In this document: in pieces, positions 35,704-44,137 of the stretch | Layout: every line of letters begins with the position of its first letter | How positions within the stretch are numbered: the first letter of the stretch is position 1 | Source of the DNA: Microbacterium saperdae | Lineage (GTDB): Bacteria > Actinomycetota > Actinomycetes > Actinomycetales > Microbacteriaceae | Reading direction: 5' to 3' | Assembly: GCF_006716345.1 (NCBI RefSeq) | Contig: NZ_VFOX01000001.1 | Location: 1,302,001-1,366,000 of the forward strand | DNA length: 64,000 bases | Translations under genes and position numbers: made by a program | The notes under the pieces: model-generated | Database searches by the model: none | What the model was told of the DNA's origin: nothing | Seen by the model: the letters and a program-made list of their open reading frames with translations, nothing else

Positions 35704-36110
35704 CCTTTCGTGCGCGGGACAGTCCGGCGCGGATCACGGTAGCTGTCCTGCCGAGGATCGATGGGACTTTCTCCTACGTGAACCCGTCCCAGTAGACCAG
35801 GCGCACGATCTCCTGGTCGATCGCGGGGAGCTAGGCGATGAGGGAGCGGACGTGCTCGTCCAGTTCGTCATCGCCCGCGGCTGCGGTCTACTGAATGGTG
35901 ATATCCGCAGCGAGTGTCGCCCGAGCCCTGTCGCTCAACGCGGATCGGCGAATGCGTCCGCGGCGATATCACGACAACGTCTTGCGGGCAATGCCGAACA
36001 GCCAGGTTCGAAGCAGACCGGGCTCGACCTTGCTCGTCCAGCTGGATTGCCGGGCTGCGAGGAAGGTATCGCTCACCGGTGCGGAGTTCGTTGCACGGGG
36101 CCTGACCCGG
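35704..36110 (-). pseudogene. ECF sigma factor, truncated with four in-frame stops
   Basis: In a single minus-strand frame I read VSDTFLAARQSSW, GLLRTWLFGIARKTLS, stop, RRGRIRRSALSDRARATLAA, stop, DDELDEHVRSLIA, stop, LPAIDQEIVRLVYWDGFT, stop, VPSILGRTATVI and LSRARKV. This is regions 2.4 to 4 of an ECF sigma factor. The stops are TGA once and TAG three times. The N-terminal domain is missing and the C-terminus is cut by the IS481 end at 35703. Frame is otherwise conserved, so decay has been mainly by point mutation. Confidence 0.85.
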
Positions 36111-36127
36111 TTTCCCGGACACCTTGA

Positions 36128-37573
36128 TCATGTCCCAGCACTTTGAGCTTGTGCCTTTGAGAATCCTCTGGGCGAGTAGCCGTGCGCCCGACGGAATGCG
36201 CGGCTGAAGGCGGCGGCGTCGGCATACCCGACCCGGGCGGCGACCTGCGACGCATGCAGGCCCTCGCGCAGCAACCGCCGCGCCCACGACATTCGCGTGC
36301 GGGCGCGCCATGTCGCGAGCGTCGTGCCCGTCAGGGCCTCGACGGCGTTGCGGAGCTGGGCGGGGGGCATGCCGAGCTGTGTGGCGAGCTCAGCGGCCGA
36401 CCTGCTGTCCTGCGGCTGCTCCGCCAGGCGTGCGAGGAGCGCGTATGTCGCATCGACGATCGGCATCGGGATGCTGTTCGGTTCTCCCAGACGCAGGAGC
36501 GTCTGCAGCACGATCCTCGGGTCGCCGCCGGTGATGGGTTCGGCGTCCGCGTACGCCCAGGCGGCAAGACGCAGGAGTGGCGCGTGCGCGTCCGTATGGG
36601 CGATGAGCCCGGCACCGACGTCGATGCCTCCGGGCAGCCACCCGAGCGGGATGACCGCGGCATCGGCGCCTGCCTGGAAGCCGCATGACGTGCCGGCGGG
36701 GAGGCACGCGATGTCGCCCGCGCGGACGAGGGCCGTGCGGTCGTCGAGGTTTAGCTGGACGCTGCCGACCGCGACCCAGATCACGATGTGGTACCCGTTG
36801 CGCTGCGGGCCGAGCTCGGCGCCGCCTCGTCGCGCCTCGACGGTTCCGCGGGCCTGCTCGGCGAGCTCGGAGGGCGCGACGCCCCACTCCCGATGGAACG
36901 CACGGGCGAACGCCTGCGGGCTCCCGTATCCGTGCTCCGCGGCGACCAGGGCCACACGGCGGCCGCGTCGCAGCTCTTCGGCGGCGCGTCCCAGCACGTG
37001 CCTGGTGCGCCAGCGCAGCGGGGTCCATCCGGTCTCGGCGCGGAACCGCCTGGCCAGCACGCTTGCGCCGACCCCGTGATCGGCGCCCACGGTCGCGGGG
37101 GAACGCGTCGGGTCCGCGAGGAGCGCGCCGGCGATACGACGCAGATCCGGAGATGACGGCATGGCGGGTGCCGTGATCGCCGCGGTCGGGTGCCCGATCC
37201 ACCCGAGCACGTCGGCAGCGCGGACGCCGCCGCTGTGGAGCACGCCGAGACTGCGGGTGAATGCGGCCAGGAGCGCGGACTCGGCGTGCGGGGCGACGGC
37301 GGCGACGAATGGCGCTCGCGGACCGGCCTGGTGATCCTCCTCTCGGATGCGGATCGGCACGACGCAGCAGCCGTCCGCCCCGCGCACCACCGCCCCGGTG
37401 CCTGCGGGTACCCAGAGCGCCTGCCCGGCATCGAGCGACCACCGGGACGAGTCGAGCGTCGCTTCGGCGGAGCCCGCGGAGATCCAGATCAGCGCGGGTG
37501 CTCCCGGCCGTATCGCCGTGCGCGTCGGGGCAGAAGGGATCGCCTGGAGGACAGGGGTGGGGTGTGTGGACAA
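36128..37573 (-). CDS. AraC-family regulator with two full AraC units in one protein
   Basis: The product of about 481 residues carries two AraC-type proteins in tandem. Unit 1 has a cupin-like sensor and a double helix-turn-helix (RIAGALLADPTRSPATVGAD, then AAEHGYGSPQAFARAFHREW GVAPSEL). Unit 2 repeats the plan with a second cupin (GYHIVIWVAVGSVQLNLDDR) and a second helix-turn-helix (AAELATQLGMPPAQLRNAVE, then VAARVGYADAAAFSRAFRRA HGYSPRGF). The start is uncertain; I used the TTG at 37573, the only alternative start codon between the sensor domain and the iron box, and a downstream start would shorten it little. It is divergent from the siderophore uptake operon and likely activates it in response to a ferric siderophore. 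Confidence 0.8.
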   Translation of the reverse strand: MSTHPTPVLQAIPSAPTRTAIRPGAPALIWISAGSAEATLDSSRWSLDAGQALWVPAGTGAVVRGADGCCVVPIRIREEDHQAGPRAPFVAAVAPHAESALLAAFTRSLGVLHSGGVRAADVLGWIGHPTAAITAPAMPSSPDLRRIAGALLADPTRSPATVGADHGVGASVLARRFRAETGWTPLRWRTRHVLGRAAEELRRGRRVALVAAEHGYGSPQAFARAFHREWGVAPSELAEQARGTVEARRGGAELGPQRNGYHIVIWVAVGSVQLNLDDRTALVRAGDIACLPAGTSCGFQAGADAAVIPLGWLPGGIDVGAGLIAHTDAHAPLLRLAAWAYADAEPITGGDPRIVLQTLLRLGEPNSIPMPIVDATYALLARLAEQPQDSRSAAELATQLGMPPAQLRNAVEALTGTTLATWRARTRMSWARRLLREGLHASQVAARVGYADAAAFSRAFRRAHGYSPRGFSKAQAQSAGT

Positions 37574-37604
37574 GAATGTGCCGATCCGGGTGCAGCTGGT
37601 GAAG

Positions 37605-37623
37605 TAAGGCCAGCCTAACCTCG
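37605..37623. promoter_or_regulatory. DtxR/IdeR-like iron box
   Basis: TAAGGCCAGCCTAACCTCG matches 15 of 19 positions of the DtxR/IdeR consensus TWAGGTTAGSCTAACCTWA. It lies between the AraC gene and the divergent siderophore-uptake operon, about 100 bp before the binding-protein ATG, where an iron-loaded repressor could silence both. Confidence 0.75.
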
Positions 37624-37724
37624 ATCTAGGAGCGCCCGAGTTCCACGCCGACGACGACGTACGCACCCGCATCCGCGGACGACTGCCCCGCCGGCCTCCG
37701 GCCAGGGGGCCATGGGAAGGAATC

Positions 37725-38717
37725 ATGAACATCTACGCATCCGCACGCCGCCGCACGGCGGCCCTGATCGGCCTCGTGCTGGCGGGGGCACTCGCCCTCG
37801 CCGGCTGTGCCGCCACCGCCGAGGAGCCGACCTCCGAAGAGGACGCCTCGGCTGCGGCCGCCGAGTGGCCGCGCGTCTTCGAGAACGCAGACGGCACCAC
37901 CACCGAGATCCCGGCCCAGCCGGAGCGGATCCTGTCCACAGCCGTCTCCGTCACCGGCACGCTGCTCGCGATCGACGCACCGGTCGTGGCGAGCGGATCG
38001 CAGGTGGGCGGCGTCTGGTTCGACCAGTGGGCCTACATCGCGGACGAGCGCGACGTGGCCAACCTGTGGAGCGTCGGCGAGTTCGATCTCGAAGCGGTGA
38101 TGGCGAACGAGCCCGATCTGATCGTGGTGGCCACGAGCGGACGCGATGCGCTGACCGACCAGGTCGCCGACCTGCAGTCGATCGCGCCGACGATCGTGGT
38201 CGATTACGGCGCTCAGACCTGGCAGGACCTGGCGGTCGAGTTGGGCGAGGCCACGGGGCTGGAGGCCGAGGCCGAGGACACGATCGCGGACTTCGATGCC
38301 CTCGTGAGCGAGACCGCCGACACCATCACGGTGCCGGACGGCACCGCCAACGTCATCTCCTTCAACGGGCCCGGCCAGGACAACCCGATCGCCCGTGCGG
38401 GCGGATCGCACGCGGACCTGCTCGAGTCGCTCGGCTTCACGGTCGAGGATCCCGATCCGGCCTGGCACACCCAGGCGCAGGAACGAGCCGATTTCGTGTG
38501 GGCGACCTACGAGAACCTGCTGCAGCTGACGAGCGAGACGACGTTCATCCTGTCGGCCGACGACGAGACGGCGACGGGCTTCGCCGACGACCCCGTGCTG
38601 GCGAACGTGCCGTCGGTGGCCGCCGGTCAGGTGTACGGCCTCGGCCTGAATTCGTTCCGCATGGATCTGTACAGCTCGACCGAGATCGTCGAGCACGTCA
38701 GGGACCTGTTCTCCTGA
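37725..38717 (+). CDS. Iron-siderophore ABC transporter substrate-binding lipoprotein
   Basis: The 330-residue protein has a lipobox LAGC (Cys28) and a periplasmic-binding type III (FepB/FecB) fold: PERILSTAVSVTGTLLAIDA near the start of the mature part, then EAVMANEPDLIVVATS and NVPSVAAGQVYGLGLNSFRM. It binds a ferric siderophore and docks on the two permeases encoded next. GGGAAGGAATC precedes the ATG. It is the first gene of a five-gene operon and has a DtxR-like box upstream. Confidence 0.93.
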   Translation: MNIYASARRRTAALIGLVLAGALALAGCAATAEEPTSEEDASAAAAEWPRVFENADGTTTEIPAQPERILSTAVSVTGTLLAIDAPVVASGSQVGGVWFDQWAYIADERDVANLWSVGEFDLEAVMANEPDLIVVATSGRDALTDQVADLQSIAPTIVVDYGAQTWQDLAVELGEATGLEAEAEDTIADFDALVSETADTITVPDGTANVISFNGPGQDNPIARAGGSHADLLESLGFTVEDPDPAWHTQAQERADFVWATYENLLQLTSETTFILSADDETATGFADDPVLANVPSVAAGQVYGLGLNSFRMDLYSSTEIVEHVRDLFS

Positions 38718-38721
38718 CGGG

Positions 38722-38756
38722 GATCGACCGGCCGCTCGGGGAGCGGCCGGTTGATC
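38722..38756 (+). terminator. Intercistronic hairpin between binding-protein and permease genes
   Basis: GATCGACCGGCCGCTC (38722-38737) and GAGCGGCCGGTTGATC (38741-38756) pair over 16 bp with one G-U and a 3-nt loop, 4 nt after the binding-protein stop and 10 nt before the permease ATG. It could also hide the permease ribosome site, since no Shine-Dalgarno is visible between the hairpin and the ATG. Confidence 0.75.
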
Positions 38757-38766
38757 GTGCAACGCC

Positions 38767-39819
38767 ATGATCGACACCACCTCGCCGCCCCAGGAGGCGA
38801 CGTCCGCTCCGCCACGCGTGAGCCGCGGTCGCCTCGTCCTCGTCCTGGTCGCCGCGACCGTCCTCATCGGCACGCTCGTCGTGCTGAGTTCGATCGTCGG
38901 GACCCGGATGCTCGCCCCCGCCGACCTGTGGAACGCGGTGTGGACTTTCGACCCTTCAGACGACGCGCATCTGCTGCTGATGAACCGCCGTCTGCCCCGC
39001 GCCGCTCTGGCCTTGCTGGTGGGGGCGGCCCTGGGAGCAGCCGGTGTCGTGATGCAGTCGCTCACCCGCAACCCGATCGCGGAGCCCGGCCTTCTCGGCG
39101 TGAACGCGGGTGCTGCGGTGGCGGTGGCGCTGGCCATCGCCCTGGCCGGAGCCGTCGCCCCGATCGCGTACTTCGGAGCTGCTCTCGTCGGTGCCGCCGC
39201 CGCCGGGGCGCTGGTGATGCTGCTGGGCGGGGTGCGCCGTGGTTCGGACCCGGTGCGTCTCGTGCTCGCGGGCGCTGCCCTGTCCGTCGTGCTCGGCGCG
39301 CTGGCACAGATCGTGATCGTGAACGGAGACGACATGGTGTTCGACCGGTACCGCGCGTGGGCGGTCGGGTCCCTCGCCGGGCGCGACGGAGACGTGCTCC
39401 CACCCGCCGCGCTGCTGATCGGGATCGGACTCGTGCTCGTCCTTATGCTGTCGCGCGCGCTCGATGCGGCCTCACTCGGTCCGGAAGCGGCGCGCGCCCT
39501 GGGGTCGCGTCCCGCGGTGGTGTGGACGGTCGCGGGGGTGGCCGTTGTCGTGCTCGCGGGAGGCGCCACCGCGGCGGCCGGTCCCATCGCGTTCGTCGGC
39601 CTCACCGCACCGCACGTGGCGCGGATGCTGGTCGGCTCCGACCATCACCGCATGCTGCCGACTGCCATGGCACTGGGTGCGGCGCTCGTGCTCGTCGCGG
39701 ATGTGCTGGGACGCGTGGTCGCACCCCCCGGCGAGGTGGGCGTCGGCATCATGGTCGCGGTCCTCGGCGGGCCGTTCTTCGTGGCGCTGGTGCGTCGCCG
39801 ACGATTGGCCCCATTGTGA
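38767..39819 (+). CDS. Iron-siderophore ABC transporter permease 1 (FepD type)
   Basis: The 350-residue FecCD-family permease has about nine to ten helices. Typical blocks are RLPRAALALLVGAALGAAGV, MQSLTRNPIAEPGLLGVNAG and the C-terminal TAAAGPIAFVGLTAPHVARM. The ATG lies 10 nt after a hairpin and the stop overlaps the next start (GTGA). It forms the channel with permease 2. Confidence 0.93.
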   Translation: MIDTTSPPQEATSAPPRVSRGRLVLVLVAATVLIGTLVVLSSIVGTRMLAPADLWNAVWTFDPSDDAHLLLMNRRLPRAALALLVGAALGAAGVVMQSLTRNPIAEPGLLGVNAGAAVAVALAIALAGAVAPIAYFGAALVGAAAAGALVMLLGGVRRGSDPVRLVLAGAALSVVLGALAQIVIVNGDDMVFDRYRAWAVGSLAGRDGDVLPPAALLIGIGLVLVLMLSRALDAASLGPEAARALGSRPAVVWTVAGVAVVVLAGGATAAAGPIAFVGLTAPHVARMLVGSDHHRMLPTAMALGAALVLVADVLGRVVAPPGEVGVGIMVAVLGGPFFVALVRRRRLAPL

Positions 39820-40895
39820 CGGGGCTGACCACGACTGTGCCGCCTGGCGGCCGTCGTATGCTGCGGCTCGGCCGGGTCACGCTGCTGGTGCGACCGCGGA
39901 CGATCATCGTGACGGCGGTGCTCGCCGTCGTGGCGCTCGCCGCCGGGGCGATCGCGATGACGGTGGGAAGCCTGCCGGTGCCTCTGCACGCGGTGCCAGG
40001 TGCCGTCTTCGGCATCGCCGACGACCCGACGACGATCCTGGCGGTGCAGGGCGTGCGACTGCCTCGCGTGCTCGCCGCGATCGGGGCCGGCGCGGCGTTG
40101 GGGGTGTCGGGATCGATCTTCCAGTCGCTCGCCCGCAACGCGCTCGGATCTCCCGATGTCATCGGCTTCACCACGGGCGCTGCGACGGGCGCGCTGGTGC
40201 AGATCGTCCTGTTCGGTGCGCAGCCCACGCAGGTCGCGCTCGGCACCATCGCGGGCGGTGTGGTCACCGCCGGCATCGTGATGCTGCTCGCACGACGCGG
40301 CGGTGGCATCGCCGGGCGGCAGCTCATCCTCGTCGGCATCGGCGTGGGGGCGATCGCCGCCGCGGTCAACGGTCTGCTCCTGGTGCGCGGCACCATCGAC
40401 GCGTCGAGCCAGGCGAACCTGTGGCTGTCCGGTTCGCTCGATGCTCGTCAGTGGAGCCACACGCTGCCCGTGCTCGCCGGGGTCGCCGTCGTGATCCCGG
40501 TCGTGCTGGTGCTCTCACGACGGGCGAGTCTGATGGAGCTCGGCGACGACATCGCCGAGCAGCTGGGGGTGAGGGTGGAGCGCACGCGACTCGTGCTGGT
40601 GGGATGCGCCGTGGTGCTGGCCGCCCTCGCGACAGCAGCGGTCGGACCGATCGCGTTCGTGGCGCTCGCCGCACCGCAGCTGGTACGCCGGCTGATGCGC
40701 ACGGATGCGCCGCCGGTGATCGGCGCGGCGGCGATGGGAGCGGCGCTGCTCGTGATCGCCGACCTTGTGACCCAGCTGCTGCCGGTGACGTTCGCGGTGC
40801 CCGTCGGCCGGATGACCGGTGTCGTGGGGGGTCTGTATCTGTTGTGGCTGCTGTTGCCGAGCCGAGGCGCGGCCGAGGGAAAGGGGTGGCGTTGA
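39816..40895 (+). CDS. Iron-siderophore ABC transporter permease 2 (FepG type)
   Basis: The 359-residue FecCD-family permease shows RLPRVLAAIGAGAALGVSGS, FQSLARNALGSPDVIGFTTG and VGPIAFVALAAPQLVRRLMR. I used the GTG at 39816 that overlaps the permease 1 stop by 4 nt; the frame is open far upstream but that is the out-of-frame reading of permease 1. It ends with a 1-nt overlap with the ATPase start (TGATG). Confidence 0.93.
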   Translation: MTGLTTTVPPGGRRMLRLGRVTLLVRPRTIIVTAVLAVVALAAGAIAMTVGSLPVPLHAVPGAVFGIADDPTTILAVQGVRLPRVLAAIGAGAALGVSGSIFQSLARNALGSPDVIGFTTGAATGALVQIVLFGAQPTQVALGTIAGGVVTAGIVMLLARRGGGIAGRQLILVGIGVGAIAAAVNGLLLVRGTIDASSQANLWLSGSLDARQWSHTLPVLAGVAVVIPVVLVLSRRASLMELGDDIAEQLGVRVERTRLVLVGCAVVLAALATAAVGPIAFVALAAPQLVRRLMRTDAPPVIGAAAMGAALLVIADLVTQLLPVTFAVPVGRMTGVVGGLYLLWLLLPSRGAAEGKGWR

Positions 40896-41707
40896 TGTCG
40901 GATTCGATGGTGGCCGAGGGGCTGACGCTGCGGTACGACGACCGGACGATCGTCGACCATCTGGACGTGACGCTCCCCGAAGGCAGGATCACCGTGATCC
41001 TCGGGGCGAACGCCTGCGGGAAGTCCACGCTGCTGCGGGGACTCGCGCGCCTGCTCTCACCCGCATCCGGCAGGGTGATGCTCGGCGGTGATGACGTCAG
41101 GTCGTTTGCGCCGAAAGCACTCGCGCGTCGGGTGGGATTCCTGCCGCAGGCGGCGACCGCCCCGGGAGGGGTGACGGTGGCGGAGCTGGTGGCACGGGGA
41201 CGGTATCCGCATCAGCGGCTGCTGCAGCAGTGGTCGCCGGAGGATGCGGATGCCGTGAACCGTGCGATGCGTTCGACGGGGGTGGCAGGGCTGCGCGATC
41301 GTCCGGTGGACGAGCTCTCCGGCGGGCAGCGGCAGCGCGCGTGGATCGCGATGCTGCTGGCGCAGGAGACGCCGGTGATGCTGCTCGACGAGCCGACAAC
41401 ATACCTCGACATCGCCCACCAGCTCGAGGTGTTGGAGCTCTGCCGGCGCCTCAACAGGGAGCAGGGACGCACGGTGGTGCTGGTGCTGCACGACCTCGAC
41501 CAGGCATGCCGGTACGCCGACCATCTGGTGGTCATGCGGGAGGGGCGTGTGCTCGCGACCGGGGCTCCGGAGCAGGTGATGACGGCCGGGCTGGTCGCCG
41601 AGGCGTTCGGATTGGAGGCGCTGGTGCAGCGGCATCCCGTCACGGGGACGCCGATGGTGGTGCCCATCGCCCCTCTCTCCTCCGCAGACGACGAGGCGAT
41701 CGCATGA
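40895..41707 (+). CDS. Iron-siderophore ABC transporter ATP-binding protein (FepC type)
   Basis: The 270-residue ATPase has Walker A GANACGKST (residues 37-45), signature LSGGQRQRAWIAMLLAQ near 145, Walker B VMLLDEPTTYLDIAHQ, and the FepC-typical LDIAHQLEVLELCRRLN. It energises siderophore import. Start overlaps the permease 2 stop (TGATG) and its stop overlaps the next ATG (ATGA). Confidence 0.95.
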   Translation: MSDSMVAEGLTLRYDDRTIVDHLDVTLPEGRITVILGANACGKSTLLRGLARLLSPASGRVMLGGDDVRSFAPKALARRVGFLPQAATAPGGVTVAELVARGRYPHQRLLQQWSPEDADAVNRAMRSTGVAGLRDRPVDELSGGQRQRAWIAMLLAQETPVMLLDEPTTYLDIAHQLEVLELCRRLNREQGRTVVLVLHDLDQACRYADHLVVMREGRVLATGAPEQVMTAGLVAEAFGLEALVQRHPVTGTPMVVPIAPLSSADDEAIA

Positions 41708-42786
41708 CGCTGGTGGCCGGGTTCTCGATCGCACCGACCTGGATGCGCGGCCAGGCCTGGCGGCGCGAGGACTCACGGGCGGAGGAGCTGCTGTCGGGCG
41801 GTCCGATCATCGATGCCGTGGTGCGCGCCGAGCGTGCGGGCTTCGATCTGGCGTTCCGTCCCGATGCGCTCACGCTGCCCTTGGGCACGATCGGGAGCGA
41901 TCCCGCGCACCTCGGTCTGGACCCGATCGTGCAGGCGGCGCAGCTGGCCGGCGCCACCCGGCGGATCGGGCTCGTGGTGACGGTGTCGGCCACCTTCTCT
42001 GAGCCGTATCCGGTCGCCCGGCAGCTCGTGTCCCTGGAGCATCTGGCTCCAGGACACATCGGGTGGAACGTGGTCACGTCGCGTTCCGGCGACGAGCAGT
42101 TCTCGGTCGAGCGTCTTCCGGACTCCGCCGCACGATGGCGGCGGGCCGAGGAGCTGATCGACGTCGTCGAGTCGCTGCGTGCGGGATTCCCCGCGGCGGC
42201 GATGCGGGTCGACCGCGATTCCGGTGTGCTCGTCGACGTCGAGCGGGTGCGCCCCACGAATCATGCGGGGGAGAACTTCCGGGTCGCCGGGCCGCTCCCG
42301 CTTCCGGTGCCGACGCCGCAGCCCCTCCCGCTCATGGTCGCGGGAGGCGGGGAGTCGACGATCGCGCTGGCTGGACGACGCGCCGATGCGATGTTCGCGT
42401 CGGCGATCGAGATCGAGTCGGGGTCGTCGCAGCGCGCAGCCGTCCGTGCCGCGGCGAAGGACGCGGGGCGGCCCGACCGGCCCTTGCTGCTCCCCGGACT
42501 GTCTCTGGTGCTGGCCGGAACGAGGGGTGAGGCTGCCGCGATCGAGCGGGCGACGTACCCGCCGAGCGGTCAACGACGAGGCGCGGGACCCCACTGGTCG
42601 GTCGTAGGAACACCGGAGGATGCGGTGGCGTCCATCGTCGCTCGCGCGGAAGCACGGGCCATCGACGGCTTCATCGCGTTTCCGGTGGGGTCGTGGCGCT
42701 CTGTCGAGCTGCTGTGCGACGAGGTGATGCCACGCCTGCGCGTGCTCGGACTCGTCGGCGAAGGCACGCCCCTGTTCCATGCCTGA
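41704..42786 (+). CDS. LLM-class flavin-dependent monooxygenase in iron operon
   Basis: The 360-residue protein belongs to the luciferase-like, F420/FMN monooxygenase group close to NtaA/SnaA/DszA enzymes: EPYPVARQLVSLEHLAPGHI GWNVVTS is the family hallmark, with the earlier GLDPIVQAAQLAGATRRIGL. These two-component enzymes use reduced FMN and oxygen on small molecules, including metal chelators such as nitrilotriacetate and EDTA. It is translationally coupled to the siderophore ATPase, so oxidative breakdown or modification of an imported chelator to release iron is a reasonable inference. Confidence 0.85.
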   Translation: MTLVAGFSIAPTWMRGQAWRREDSRAEELLSGGPIIDAVVRAERAGFDLAFRPDALTLPLGTIGSDPAHLGLDPIVQAAQLAGATRRIGLVVTVSATFSEPYPVARQLVSLEHLAPGHIGWNVVTSRSGDEQFSVERLPDSAARWRRAEELIDVVESLRAGFPAAAMRVDRDSGVLVDVERVRPTNHAGENFRVAGPLPLPVPTPQPLPLMVAGGGESTIALAGRRADAMFASAIEIESGSSQRAAVRAAAKDAGRPDRPLLLPGLSLVLAGTRGEAAAIERATYPPSGQRRGAGPHWSVVGTPEDAVASIVARAEARAIDGFIAFPVGSWRSVELLCDEVMPRLRVLGLVGEGTPLFHA

Positions 42787-43013
42787 TAAGGGCGAGGGTA
42801 GGCAATTCGATGATCCAAACAGGCTCGCTGAGGTTGGGAGTGCCCATACAGAGGGAGCATCAAAGGTCGGTGGCAGCGGGGGAACAATCGTCTGTCAGAT
42901 TGACCCGAGCTTGGCAAACGAACCGATGGCGGCGATCACATCGCCCTGGCGGGACCGATGTCCGTGCCCGTGGCTAACGTGAGAACGTAGCAAATTGATG
43001 GAGGTCTGTTTGC

Positions 43014-43706
43014 ATGGGTGAGATTCCGATTGCGGTGTCACGGCTCGGTGAGAATGATTCACGCGAAGCGCAGAATGCTCGTGCGGTGAAGTGGCTTCTC
43101 GCGCAGCCGGGCGGATCAGTGGTGATCGTGACGCCGCGGCGTGCCGTGGAAAGCGCAAGCCTCAAGCGGCTGATCGCCCAACCGAACGTACGTCACCACG
43201 CCTGGCGCGGATTTCGCGGCGGGCACTTCGACGGGCAGCGAGTGCTCTACGCTTGGCCCGATCGCCAGCATCTGAACGACCTGTGGAACGCTGACGCCGA
43301 CGCCATCGTGGTCATCGAATGGGGCGTCGAGGAGACTGCCGAGTGGATCGAGGACGTGAATCCGATCCAGCTGTTCCCGGGCGAGACGATCGACCCATCG
43401 CCGCGTGCGGAGATCACGCTCGAGCCGTTGCCGAATGGCGTGGACGAGATCCTCGAGTACATCGCCGGCATGGCTGCCGGATACTCGTCGGGCCTGAAGT
43501 GGAACGAGGAGGACAAACTCAAGGCCGACATGATGAACCGTCCCGAACGCTGGGCCTCGATTACCGTCGATCAGGTACGAGCGACGTGCCGGGCACTCGG
43601 AATGCGCGGAGACGATGTCGACACCATCGCGGGCTTCCTGCAGCGCCGAAAGGAAGGTCGACGATTCAACGTGCGATCTTCTTATCGCACGTTCCAGTTC
43701 AACTGA
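43014..43706 (+). CDS. Hypothetical protein at edge of defence island
   Basis: The 230-residue soluble protein starts at an ATG with GGAGG 9 nt upstream. The N-terminal half reads as an alternating alpha/beta fold (WLLAQPGGSVVIVTPRRAVE, then HFDGQRVLYAWPDRQHLNDL and ADAIVVIEWGVEETAEWIED), a pattern seen in Rossmann-like or helicase-like receptor domains; the C-terminal half is helical (EYIAGMAAGYSSGLKWNEED, then SITVDQVRATCRALGMRGDD VDTI) and may form a small DNA-binding domain. I do not recognise the family. It faces the helicase gene convergently. Confidence 0.7.
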   Translation: MGEIPIAVSRLGENDSREAQNARAVKWLLAQPGGSVVIVTPRRAVESASLKRLIAQPNVRHHAWRGFRGGHFDGQRVLYAWPDRQHLNDLWNADADAIVVIEWGVEETAEWIEDVNPIQLFPGETIDPSPRAEITLEPLPNGVDEILEYIAGMAAGYSSGLKWNEEDKLKADMMNRPERWASITVDQVRATCRALGMRGDDVDTIAGFLQRRKEGRRFNVRSSYRTFQFN

Positions 43707-44137
43707 ACGCGTGGGCGACCGCTATCGTCGCCTGCCGCGACGCTACTCATCGAACGAGTCATTAGCCAACCATCCGTCGTCTACAGGTCGGAGAGGAAAT
43801 GGGGAGACAGACGCGTTGTAGTAGGTGTGGTGATGGACCCGTTCTCGCGCGTCAATGCGGTTGAAAGACCGATCGCGCTCGTCGCGGGGCGACCCGGGAC
43901 GAGTGAGGTCGAACATTCGGCGGCGGCCTCGTCGACGCGATGGTCGATCATCAGCCCGAACTGGTCCCGCGCGGACTCCTTCATCGACGGCTCTACCGGG
44001 CCGCCATCGGGGCGAACAATGAAAGCCCTGTTGTGCGATCCACGAGCCCGCTCACCATCAGGCCCGCGGCCGGTGATCGAGCCGTAGCCGTGAGTCACGG
44101 CGGTGCAATTTGCTGGAGCCATAGATGCGGCGGATGT
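43707..44137. other. Convergent spacer, no supported gene
   Basis: Frames of 80-110 codons exist on both strands (for example a plus-strand one from 43827) but show no motif or ribosome site. I see no clear hairpin. Confidence 0.35.

Noticed and set aside
37626..39605. Minus-strand open frame of 659 codons
   Set aside because: It is antisense of the siderophore binding-protein and permease genes and reads as low-complexity Thr/Ala/Arg sequence.
38751..39815. Long upstream part of the frame of iron permease 2
   Set aside because: It is the out-of-frame reading of permease 1; the GTG at 39816 overlapping the previous stop is the natural start.
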